Source: DAIOFH01 sp036745875 (lineage in GTDB: Bacteria > Planctomycetota > SZUA-567). From it: DNA of 9,632 bases. The notes beneath the pieces are model-generated. The model was given only the letters and a program-made list of their open reading frames with translations. It made no database searches and was not told the DNA's origin. Below are positions 1 to 5,499 of this stretch, in pieces. A program made the translations under genes and the position numbers. Numbering within the stretch: the stretch's first letter is position 1; each line of letters begins with the position of its first letter. The DNA is taken from assembly GCA_036745875.1 (NCBI GenBank), contig DAIOFH010000145.1, positions 1 to 9,632 of the forward strand. The letters are read 5' to 3'.

Positions 1-550
1 AGAATATTTATTTTAAATGTACTTTTTCTTATATCTCTCTAAAGTAATAATTTAAATAACATTCGTGAAAACTTGGAAATACGTAGCTCCAATTCTATTA
101 TTACGATAGACTGTCTAGGTTTATAATAAACTCATGTCGATAATAATCAAGAGGAATAAAAAAATTCCGCTTAAGAATGATTTTGAAATATTACCCAGCT
201 TATGATAATATTGTGATGCACAAATCAGAATTCGAATATCGGAATGACTTCCGTTTAAGTTATTAATACATTCATATATACATGTCAGGCAGCCGACACT
301 TGACCGTAACTTTTGTAATTGTGTATGTTATTGATATGGCAGTAAGCGAGTGAATTTCGGAAATAATTGAAAAGTGTGTAAAATCACCACACCTTAACGT
401 GATAAATTAATAAAGGTTAAAAAGATGTAATTACTAATGCTTACTTGTTCTGATCGATAGGACACTATTTACTTGTGCATTCAAGCTTATGCGTGACCCT
501 TGTTTTGTCTGTTAGGCAGAAGATAGATGAGATGGTTTGTACTAAGAATA
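1..550. other. AT-rich region without a recognisable gene
   Basis: This stretch is very AT-rich compared with the genes to its right; only 9 of the first 60 bases are G or C. Stop codons are dense in all frames and I see no open frame with a ribosome binding site and protein-like composition. A 23-codon plus-strand frame at 281-352 has a hydrophobic middle but no Shine-Dalgarno site. Small inverted repeats are present (GGAAT/ATTCC at 153-168 and CGGAA/TTCCG at 240-253), both too short to name. It may be a long intergenic or regulatory region belonging to a gene left of the window, or decayed sequence. I see no tRNA or rRNA in it. Confidence 0.6.
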
Positions 551-551
551 A

Positions 552-579
552 AGGACGTTTCCCTGAGGGTAAACGTCCT
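552..579 (-). terminator. Rho-independent terminator of the radical SAM gene
   Basis: A 9-bp perfect stem (AGGACGTTT at 552-560 with AAACGTCCT at 571-579) is extended by CCC/GGG around a TGA loop, with one bulged T at 570. Read on the minus strand the stem is followed by TTATTCTT, a modest U-tract. It lies 27 bases beyond the stop codon at 606-608 of the minus-strand radical SAM gene, the normal place for a terminator. Confidence 0.7.
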
Positions 580-605
580 CGATGCTGGATTTATTTTCCG
601 GGAAA

Positions 606-1484
606 TTAAATTGAACGCAAATTGTCGCGCCAACTGCGGTGGATATGTTCGTCAAAATTTTCGATGTAATTCTGCAACATGGCGGTCATCTTCTTTTGGT
701 CCTCCGGAATGCGGCCTTTGATTACCACCGCATTGGAAACATGGTTTGCGGCGAAGAAAGTATCTATTGAAAGATTGTCCAGTAGCACATACATCTCTTT
801 CGCCCGCTCCAGTTCCGATGCCTCCTGAAAACGGCCATTTACGGCGTCGTCATAGAGTTGGGAACCTGGGAGCAACGTCAGGGATGTCGCGCCGATGTGT
901 GTGGGATTGATTTGATTGAATATTTTTGCGCTTTCATAGGCGTTTTTTTCGCAGCGTCCCAATCCGGCCAGAGCGCCAAGATAAATGATACTGTAATCAA
1001 TGCCTGAGGCAGTCAATTTCCCGCATTGTTCTACCGCGTCCGCGGAACTGTAGCCCTTGTTGACCTCCTTGAGAAGTTCGTCATAACCCGACTCGATGCC
1101 AATTGTGAGCTTGTTGATCCCGAGGGAGCGAAGTTCTCTAAGCTGTTCCAACGTCTTGTTTTTGACGTTGGATATGCTTGCGTACATGGAAATGATTTTG
1201 CAGTTGGGCAGGTATTGGTTGATTTTCAAGGCGATCGCCCGCAACTTTTCAAAACTCATGACAAAGGCGTCCGCATTGAGGAGAAATACCCTCGGCGCTT
1301 CCGGGTATACGCTCCTGACTTCGCGCAGGTCGGCTTCTATCTCCTCCATCGGCGACATCTTGAACTTGACGTCATGGTACAGGCTGCAAAACGTGCAGCT
1401 GTTATGGGAACAGCCGACAGTGACCTGCAATAATACGTTCCTCGCCTCGTGGGGAGGCCTGATTATGTTGCCGGTGTAATGCAT
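606..1484 (-). CDS. Radical SAM protein, CX4CX2C type, substrate unknown
   Basis: This is a cytoplasmic radical S-adenosylmethionine protein of 292 residues. The N-terminus holds GCSHNSCTFC, whose cysteines (C25, C30, C33) should ligate a [4Fe-4S] cluster; the spacing is CX4CX2C instead of the usual CX3CX2C, a variant I recall from a family of uncharacterised radical SAM proteins in anaerobes beginning with a similar MHYTGNIIRPP-like segment. The middle region follows a TIM-barrel pattern (LTIGIESGYDELL corresponds to the conserved GxES strand). The open frame extends to a TTG at 1514, but I prefer the ATG at 1484, because AAGGA lies 7 bases upstream (1492-1496) and the protein family motif starts there. 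It is divergent from the esterase with about 96 bp between them. No maturation partner or obvious substrate peptide is adjacent, so function cannot be assigned. Confidence 0.85.
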   Translation of the reverse strand: MHYTGNIIRPPHEARNVLLQVTVGCSHNSCTFCSLYHDVKFKMSPMEEIEADLREVRSVYPEAPRVFLLNADAFVMSFEKLRAIALKINQYLPNCKIISMYASISNVKNKTLEQLRELRSLGINKLTIGIESGYDELLKEVNKGYSSADAVEQCGKLTASGIDYSIIYLGALAGLGRCEKNAYESAKIFNQINPTHIGATSLTLLPGSQLYDDAVNGRFQEASELERAKEMYVLLDNLSIDTFFAANHVSNAVVIKGRIPEDQKKMTAMLQNYIENFDEHIHRSWRDNLRSI

Positions 1485-1509
1485 TTTCAGATCCTTATAA
1501 CTTTCCTGT

Positions 1510-1539
1510 TTCAAATAGGTAGGGCTTTTGCCGTATAAT
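1510..1539 (+). promoter_or_regulatory. Candidate sigma-70 promoter for the esterase
   Basis: A perfect -10 box TATAAT lies at 1534-1539 with TTCAAA (four of six matches to TTGACA) 18 bases upstream at 1510-1515. Transcription would start near 1546, giving a leader of about 35 bases that contains the GGAGGA ribosome binding site at 1567-1572. The -10 region GTATAATAC also reads TATTAT on the minus strand, so the divergent radical SAM gene could use an overlapping promoter, though I see no good minus-strand -35 box. Confidence 0.5.
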
Positions 1540-1580
1540 ACAGTTTTGCATCTCGTATTTTCTACTGGAGGATTTCAACA

Positions 1581-2366
1581 ATGCTGCTACGCGGGACAAT
1601 ATATTCCAACGCCCTGGAAATGGACACGAACATCACGATCTTCGCTCCCAACGACCTCCCGGACAGTGTGCCGTACAAGGTCGCCATTCTCCTGCACGGC
1701 CTGGGCGGAGGGCACAGCGACTGGACCGACTGTTCCCGTCTTGCCAGCTATGCCGCTGAACTTCCCCTTTATATCATTATGCCGGAAGTTGCGAGAAGCT
1801 TCTACTGCAATATGAAATACGGACCGCAATACTTCACCTACATAGCGGAGGAGCTGCCTGAATTGGCGAAGCGGTTTTTCAACATATCCGCCCGCCGCGA
1901 GGACACAGGCATCATGGGCGCGTCCATGGGCGGATTCGGCGCGTTGAAAAGCGCCTTGACCTATCCGGAGCGCTTCGGTTTTTGCTGCGTCTTCTCGGCA
2001 GCCAGCCTGTTTTTCTCAAAAAGGACGGCAGGCATGAAGTTGGAAGCCGGTCGCAAGGCTGCATTGGAAAAATACGGCCCACAGATATTTCGCGACTTCC
2101 AGGGAATTCTCGGTTTGGAACTGGAACCGGGCGAAGAAAATGAAATCACTTTCCTTGCGGGAAAAACTGCAGCATCCGGGGCGCTGCCGAGGCTGTATTC
2201 CGCCTGCGGCATGGAGGATCCCTTCTTGTCCGACAACAGGCGCTTCGCGGAGATTATGCGCCGGCTTGGCTATGACTTCACTTATGAGGAGTGGCGCGGG
2301 GAGCACGATTGGGATTTCTTCGATCCCGCACTGAAAAAAGGGCTTGATTTCATCTTTAAAGGATAA
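1581..2366 (+). CDS. Alpha/beta-hydrolase esterase (esterase D / tributyrin esterase family)
   Basis: A 261-residue serine esterase of the esterase D / feruloyl-esterase-like fold (PF00756 type). The nucleophile elbow is GASMGGFG with Ser115; Asp213 in CGMEDPF and His242 in GEHDWDFFD complete the catalytic triad. HGLGGGHSDW (residues 39-48) forms the oxyanion-hole strand-turn. Such enzymes hydrolyse short-chain acyl esters, for example acetyl groups on sugars or xenobiotics, or S-formylglutathione; the exact substrate cannot be told from sequence. There is no signal peptide, so it should act in the cytoplasm. The ATG is set by a strong GGAGGA site 8 bases upstream. The gene stands alone on its strand, divergent from the radical SAM gene and convergent with the aminotransferase. 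Confidence 0.88.
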   Translation: MLLRGTIYSNALEMDTNITIFAPNDLPDSVPYKVAILLHGLGGGHSDWTDCSRLASYAAELPLYIIMPEVARSFYCNMKYGPQYFTYIAEELPELAKRFFNISARREDTGIMGASMGGFGALKSALTYPERFGFCCVFSAASLFFSKRTAGMKLEAGRKAALEKYGPQIFRDFQGILGLELEPGEENEITFLAGKTAASGALPRLYSACGMEDPFLSDNRRFAEIMRRLGYDFTYEEWRGEHDWDFFDPALKKGLDFIFKG

Positions 2367-2370
2367 AAAA

Positions 2371-2426
2371 TCGCCGTAGAGAACGCAGAGCGGTTCGAGT
2401 GAAGATCTCTGCGTTCTCTACGGTGG
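2371..2426 (-). terminator. Strong stem-loop terminator between convergent genes
   Basis: A perfect 17-bp inverted repeat (2374-2390 with 2407-2423) surrounds a 16-base loop and can be extended by a G-U and a C-G pair. On the minus strand the stem is followed by CGATTTTTT, a good U-tract, so it ends the aminotransferase transcript. On the plus strand the bases after the stem are TGGTAAAAACC, with no U-tract, so the esterase transcript would be terminated poorly or by another means. The T-run of the minus-strand terminator overlaps the esterase stop codon region (2364-2366). Confidence 0.8.
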
Positions 2427-2433
2427 TAAAAAC

Positions 2434-3732
2434 CTAACCGATATACTCCTTGATCGCTTCCTTGATTTTGCCCAGGGATTCGATACGTTTTTCCGGTTGC
2501 GGGCGCAGCGTCGTCAGGCGGAATCCCCGCAACTGGGAATGGAAGCCGGAAAGGGGCGTGGCGCATACGCCCTTGGACGCCATCATGTAATAGACGAAGC
2601 GTTTGTCGAGGGCGACGCCTGCGGTTTTTTCCTCAACATAGCGCCTGGCGTCCGGATTGGCAATTTCCAGCGTCTGCCTGTCGTTCAGGATGCCTTCCTC
2701 GAAAAGCACGCTGAAATAGAACGCGCCGCTGGGACGGGTGACCCGTACGCCGGGGATCTTGCTGAAGAACTCGTAGTACTCGTTGCCTCTTTCCTCGAAA
2801 GCGGCGGCACGGATCTTTTTCAAGTCCTGGTAGCGAGGATCGCCATACACCAACGGTACCGACATCTGGGGCAGCGTGGTGGAACAGACTTCCATCATCT
2901 TGGCGGTGATCAGGGAATTGGTATAGGTCAAAAACGCCGGGTCACGATAGCGGTTGTGCATCTCAATCCAGCCGCAGCGGGAACCGGGCCAGGGGTAGTC
3001 CTTGCTGATGCCGCGCAGGGCGAGTCCCGGAACGTCCCCCAAGAGTTCGGATATATGCAGTGTTTTCTGGCCGTTATAGACGATGTGGGCATAAATTTCG
3101 TCGCAGATTATGAAAAGGCCGTATTTTCGCGCCAGTTCGATGATGGCAGATAGCGTTTCCGGTTTGTAGACCATGCCCGTCGGATTGTCGGGGTTAACGA
3201 GGGCGATGGCGATGACCTGCGGGTTGTAGCGGATCTTTTTGTGCATGTCGTCGAGGTCGGGCTGCCAGTCGTTTTGGGGGTCGAGCTGGAACTGGATCAG
3301 TTCGTAATCTCCGCGTTTCGCCTCGTTCGAGGAATGGGTCGGATAGGACGGCGACTGCATGAGGACGCGGGCGTCCTTGCGGATAAAGTCATAGATTTTT
3401 TCGACTGCGTCGGCGACGCCGTTGGTGAACAGAATATCGTCCGGGCCGACTTGGCTGCCGCCGCGCACGTTCACTTCATTGGCAAGGTATTCACGGGAAG
3501 CAAGCACCCCGCGGCTCGGACTGTAGGCCCACGACTTGTTTTGCCTGACCAGGTCGCCGACAATATCCATGATCCATGGAGCGACCTGTTCGCCCATTTC
3601 CAGGGGATCGCCGATGTTTTCCCAAATCATGTTGAGGTCGAAAAGGCGTTTTAATTCATTGCCATAGTCAACAATCTGGCGTATTTCATATTCCAGATGC
3701 TTGACACCTTTGTGAACGATGGGAGTACGCAT
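2434..3732 (-). CDS. PLP-dependent class I/II aminotransferase
   Basis: A 432-residue fold-type I aminotransferase. Visible landmarks in order: GYSP-like WAYSPSRG (68-75), TNGVADAVEKI (103-113) that cradles the phosphate, VNPDNPTG (179-186) with Asn183 that contacts the cofactor, CDEIYAH (210-216) with Asp211 that pairs with the pyridine nitrogen and Tyr214, SKDYPWPGSRCGW with Schiff-base Lys244 and Arg252, and GFRLTTL with Arg405 as the likely substrate alpha-carboxylate binder. It is closest in style to the alanine/aspartate aminotransferase group, but the amino donor is not determined by the sequence alone. The frame extends to TTG at 3753; I chose the ATG at 3732 because AAGGA (3739-3743) sits 6 bases before it. 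It lies downstream of the ADP-ribosylglycohydrolase-like gene on the same strand, with a hairpin in the 151-bp gap. Confidence 0.9.
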   Translation of the reverse strand: MRTPIVHKGVKHLEYEIRQIVDYGNELKRLFDLNMIWENIGDPLEMGEQVAPWIMDIVGDLVRQNKSWAYSPSRGVLASREYLANEVNVRGGSQVGPDDILFTNGVADAVEKIYDFIRKDARVLMQSPSYPTHSSNEAKRGDYELIQFQLDPQNDWQPDLDDMHKKIRYNPQVIAIALVNPDNPTGMVYKPETLSAIIELARKYGLFIICDEIYAHIVYNGQKTLHISELLGDVPGLALRGISKDYPWPGSRCGWIEMHNRYRDPAFLTYTNSLITAKMMEVCSTTLPQMSVPLVYGDPRYQDLKKIRAAAFEERGNEYYEFFSKIPGVRVTRPSGAFYFSVLFEEGILNDRQTLEIANPDARRYVEEKTAGVALDKRFVYYMMASKGVCATPLSGFHSQLRGFRLTTLRPQPEKRIESLGKIKEAIKEYIG

Positions 3733-3752
3733 ATCTTTTCCTTGTATTTTCA

Positions 3753-3777
3753 AATCGGGCCGTATGACGGCCCGATT
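3753..3777 (-). repeat. 11-bp GC-rich hairpin in the aminotransferase leader
   Basis: AATCGGGCCGT (3753-3763) and ACGGCCCGATT (3767-3777) form a perfect 11-bp stem with a three-base loop. On the minus strand it is followed by TGAAAATAC, which is not a convincing U-tract, and then by the aminotransferase ribosome binding site nine bases later. It could be a weak terminator for the upstream gene (stop at 3884-3886), an intercistronic processing or stability structure, or a leader element affecting aminotransferase expression. Confidence 0.6.
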
Positions 3778-3883
3778 GCGTTTGATGCGGTGGATTTGGC
3801 TCAGCCATACCAGTCACAAGTTCGTCATAGCGACGACCCTGACAGAAAAATAATATGGATTACGGGGAAGCGACGCAATGGGT

Positions 3884-4963
3884 TTATTCTTCCGGCGGTG
3901 CAACTCGCAAAACAGCCTCGCTTGTTCCGAGGTCGTAGAGGTCGTTGATAAGCTCCCGCAACGTGACGTCCCCGGCGCCCCTGGCGATCACGTTGTTGGG
4001 AAGGCTTTCCATGCCGTATGTTGCCGCAGCAAGGCTGGCCAGGTAGGCCAAACCCTCCCGGGAGCGTAAATTCCGCATGCCTTCGGCCATTATTTCCTGG
4101 TAGCTGTCGCCCTTGTACCAGATGTGGATGGCTCTTTCCAATCTGCCCATGGCACATTCCTCGCCGCGCAGATAACGCCAATCCTTCATGCGCACGGAGC
4201 GGATGTCGCGGTCAGTATCGGAATCGCCGCTACCTGTGGCGGCCTTGCGCAGCCAATTGTCTTTGTCCGGCCGCTCGGAGACGAGTATAGCCATCAGCAA
4301 CCCGATTCCGGCGCGCGCGGTGGATGCGGCACGCATGTCGTCGTCTTTCAGCACGGCAAGTTGGCTTGCCGCTTCCAAGCCGTCTTCGGGGTATGCCGCG
4401 TAGGTGACGGCGAGTGCGGGTAGGTAGGCGAGGGTGCCGGGACTCGGGAGCGAGTCCTCGTCGGCTTCTCCTGGCGCCATAGCCCAGTTGTCTGATGAAC
4501 CGGCCATGCCGGAGCGACCGATGCGGCCCGCCACCTCCCATGGCGCAGGCGTTTTTCCGGAGGCCCGGTCTAGCTGCCGGGTTATACGGGCGACGCGGGA
4601 AGTGACTTTGTTGTCCAGTCCGAGAAGCTGATAGATTTCGCTTGGGAAAAAGCCGCCTTCATAGATGAGTGATTGTGCAAATTCGGTAACCTTTACCCTT
4701 TCTCCCGAGATAGTGAGCGATCCGGGGGAGGCGGAGTGGAAGCGCTGGCTGTCGTTGCGGGAATTGTTCCGGGTGACTGGTGCATCGTAGTGGAACAGGG
4801 CTGTCAATAGCGCTGAACTACGGCCTTTCATGGGAAAGGTCTGTTGCTCGTAAAGTTCGCCACTCACCGAATAATTGCAAACGAATAAGAGACATACTAT
4901 TAATATAATGGCAAAAATGCGCAGATTGCGTGAACTGCGCACGATGGATCGTACATCAAACAT
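3884..4963 (-). CDS. Exported or membrane-anchored protein with degenerate ADP-ribosylglycohydrolase-like fold
   Basis: A 359-residue protein whose first 35 residues hold basic residues, a hydrophobic stretch (about 15-30) and then polar SVSGE, so it is a signal peptide or single N-terminal anchor; LFVC at 26-29 is a poor lipobox. The rest follows the pattern of ADP-ribosylglycohydrolases (PF03747, DraG/ARH): residues 86-115 resemble the helix after the SDDT motif, 174-229 (PGTLAYLPALAVTYA and the following A-rich helices) resemble the GNGxxMRIxPL segment, and NLRSREGLAYLASLAAATYG (298-317) resembles NLGGDTDT plus its helix. The metal-binding acidic residues expected at the two motifs are replaced (SGERVK and RSREGL), so hydrolase activity is doubtful. 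The ATG is supported by GGGAG 6 bases upstream (4970-4974). The fold assignment is my pattern match without a search; otherwise this is a hypothetical exported protein. Confidence 0.6.
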   Translation of the reverse strand: MFDVRSIVRSSRNLRIFAIILIVCLLFVCNYSVSGELYEQQTFPMKGRSSALLTALFHYDAPVTRNNSRNDSQRFHSASPGSLTISGERVKVTEFAQSLIYEGGFFPSEIYQLLGLDNKVTSRVARITRQLDRASGKTPAPWEVAGRIGRSGMAGSSDNWAMAPGEADEDSLPSPGTLAYLPALAVTYAAYPEDGLEAASQLAVLKDDDMRAASTARAGIGLLMAILVSERPDKDNWLRKAATGSGDSDTDRDIRSVRMKDWRYLRGEECAMGRLERAIHIWYKGDSYQEIMAEGMRNLRSREGLAYLASLAAATYGMESLPNNVIARGAGDVTLRELINDLYDLGTSEAVLRVAPPEE

Positions 4964-5137
4964 CTATTTCTCCCCCATTCTGCGCACCCCCCCGGGCGCG
5001 GAACTGGCGTCTCGTCGGTGGACTGAAAAATTCAATTCACTGCCATAGAAAAAAGGATAATGAATCGACAGGCCACCGGACCAAAGCACAGGGTGTACAA
5101 GCAATCCGAATGAGTCACAACGCAATCCACAGGGTTT

Positions 5138-5166
5138 ATAAAATGCCTCAAGGTATTTATCGTCAA
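5138..5166 (-). promoter_or_regulatory. Candidate promoter for the exported protein gene
   Basis: On the minus strand TTGACG (5166-5161, five of six to consensus) is followed after 17 bases by TTTTAT (5143-5138, four of six). Transcription would start near 5131 and leave a leader of about 168 bases. The -35 box overlaps one of the AAAGTTGA motifs, which would be consistent with regulation. This rests on consensus matching alone in an AT-rich region. Confidence 0.3.
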
Positions 5167-5257
5167 CTTTTATTGAAGAACATACCGGTATTCTCATTTT
5201 ATTCCGATTAAAGTTGAAAATCAAGACCATGCTGGATTTTTATACGAAAAAAGTTGA
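5163..5257. repeat. Three copies of AAAGTTGA, possible operator sites
   Basis: AAAGTTGA occurs as its reverse complement at 5163-5170 and in direct orientation at 5210-5217 and 5250-5257. The two direct copies share 10 bases (AAAGTTGAAA) and are exactly 40 bp apart, close to four helical turns; the inverted copy is 47 bp from the first direct copy. The arrangement in a divergent control region could be a regulator binding pattern, but an AT-rich 8-mer can also recur by chance. Confidence 0.35.
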
Positions 5258-5268
5258 AATCCATCATG
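5228..5268. repeat. Imperfect inverted repeat
   Basis: CATG-C-TGGATTT (5228-5239) faces AAATCCA-T-CATG (5257-5268): 11 base pairs with one mismatch and a 17-base loop. The loop itself is AT-rich and includes one AAAGTTGA copy. It may be a hairpin or a dyad operator; neither side has a U-tract, so it is not a terminator. Confidence 0.4.
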
Positions 5269-5296
5269 ATGACATTAAAGGAAGAAATTCAATATC

Positions 5297-5302
5297 TATA
5301 AT
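5297..5302 (+). promoter_or_regulatory. Perfect -10 hexamer upstream of murC
   Basis: TATAAT is present at 5297-5302 on the plus strand. The best upstream hexamer, TTAAAG at 5275-5280 with 16-bp spacing, matches only three of six -35 positions. If used, it would give a leader of about 190 bases before murC. A chance match is quite possible in this AT-rich DNA. Confidence 0.25.
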
Positions 5303-5447
5303 AAATTAGAGTAATATATAAGGATAAGTGAATATTTTTGTCGATAAAGAGGATAGGGCGTCCGGTTCGAAGCTGGTTGCTAACGTGGTTGCTGTATGAA
5401 TCAGTGTGGCTGCAGAACTGGCAACGGTAATAGTTGATGTATACTTA

Positions 5448-5456
5448 TGGTATGAT
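5448..5456 (+). promoter_or_regulatory. Candidate extended -10 promoter immediately before murC
   Basis: TGGTATGAT matches the extended -10 form TGnTATAAT with one mismatch. There is no good -35 box at the expected distance, which extended -10 promoters tolerate. Transcription would begin near 5463, so that the leader would consist almost entirely of the tandem repeats. Confidence 0.3.
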
Positions 5457-5466
5457 GAAAGTAGGT

Positions 5467-5499
5467 ATGGAGTAGGAATGGAGTAGGAATGGAGTAGGA
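5467..5499 (+). repeat. Three 11-bp tandem repeats forming the murC ribosome binding region
   Basis: ATGGAGTAGGA occurs perfectly at 5467-5477, 5478-5488 and 5489-5499, and the murC start ATGGA is the beginning of a partial fourth unit. A degenerate copy (ATGAAAGTAGGT) precedes at 5455-5466. Each unit contains ATG-GAG-TAG, a complete two-codon ORF, and GGAG/AGGA purines. The Shine-Dalgarno for the true start is GGAG at 5491-5494, 5 bases before ATG 5500; the nearer AGGA touches the ATG and is too close. The last mini-ORF stop (5495-5497) ends two bases before the murC start, so termination-reinitiation is geometrically possible. Confidence 0.95.

Larger units (their letters stand above)
4964..5499. 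other. AT-rich divergent intergenic region upstream of murC
   Basis: This 536-bp gap separates the minus-strand exported protein from murC. It contains candidate promoters for both directions, three copies of AAAGTTGA (one inverted), an inverted repeat at 5228-5268, a run of seven C at 4987-4993 and the 11-bp tandem repeats just before murC. A minus-strand frame of 88 codons (4964-5230) has no ribosome binding site and unconvincing composition, so I regard it as noncoding. Confidence 0.6.

Noticed and set aside
300..329. TTGACC-N18-TATGTT promoter-like pair on the plus strand
   Set aside because: It would read toward the antisense of the radical SAM gene with no gene to express; AT-rich DNA yields such matches often.
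281..352. Small hydrophobic 23-codon frame in the left AT-rich region
   Set aside because: No ribosome binding site and no supporting context; expected by chance.
2497..3153. Plus-strand 218-codon frame opposite the aminotransferase
   Set aside because: It is antisense to a strongly supported gene, has no ribosome binding site and has low-complexity translation typical of a shadow frame.
4964..5230. Minus-strand 88-codon frame ending immediately before the exported protein gene
   Set aside because: No Shine-Dalgarno site before its ATG, sequence unlike any family I know, and it spans AT-rich DNA with promoter-like motifs; its stop next to the downstream ATG is likely coincidence.
5467..5499. 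CRISPR-like or VNTR array interpretation of the tandem repeats
   Set aside because: Units are 11 bp with no spacers, so this is a simple tandem repeat and not a CRISPR array.
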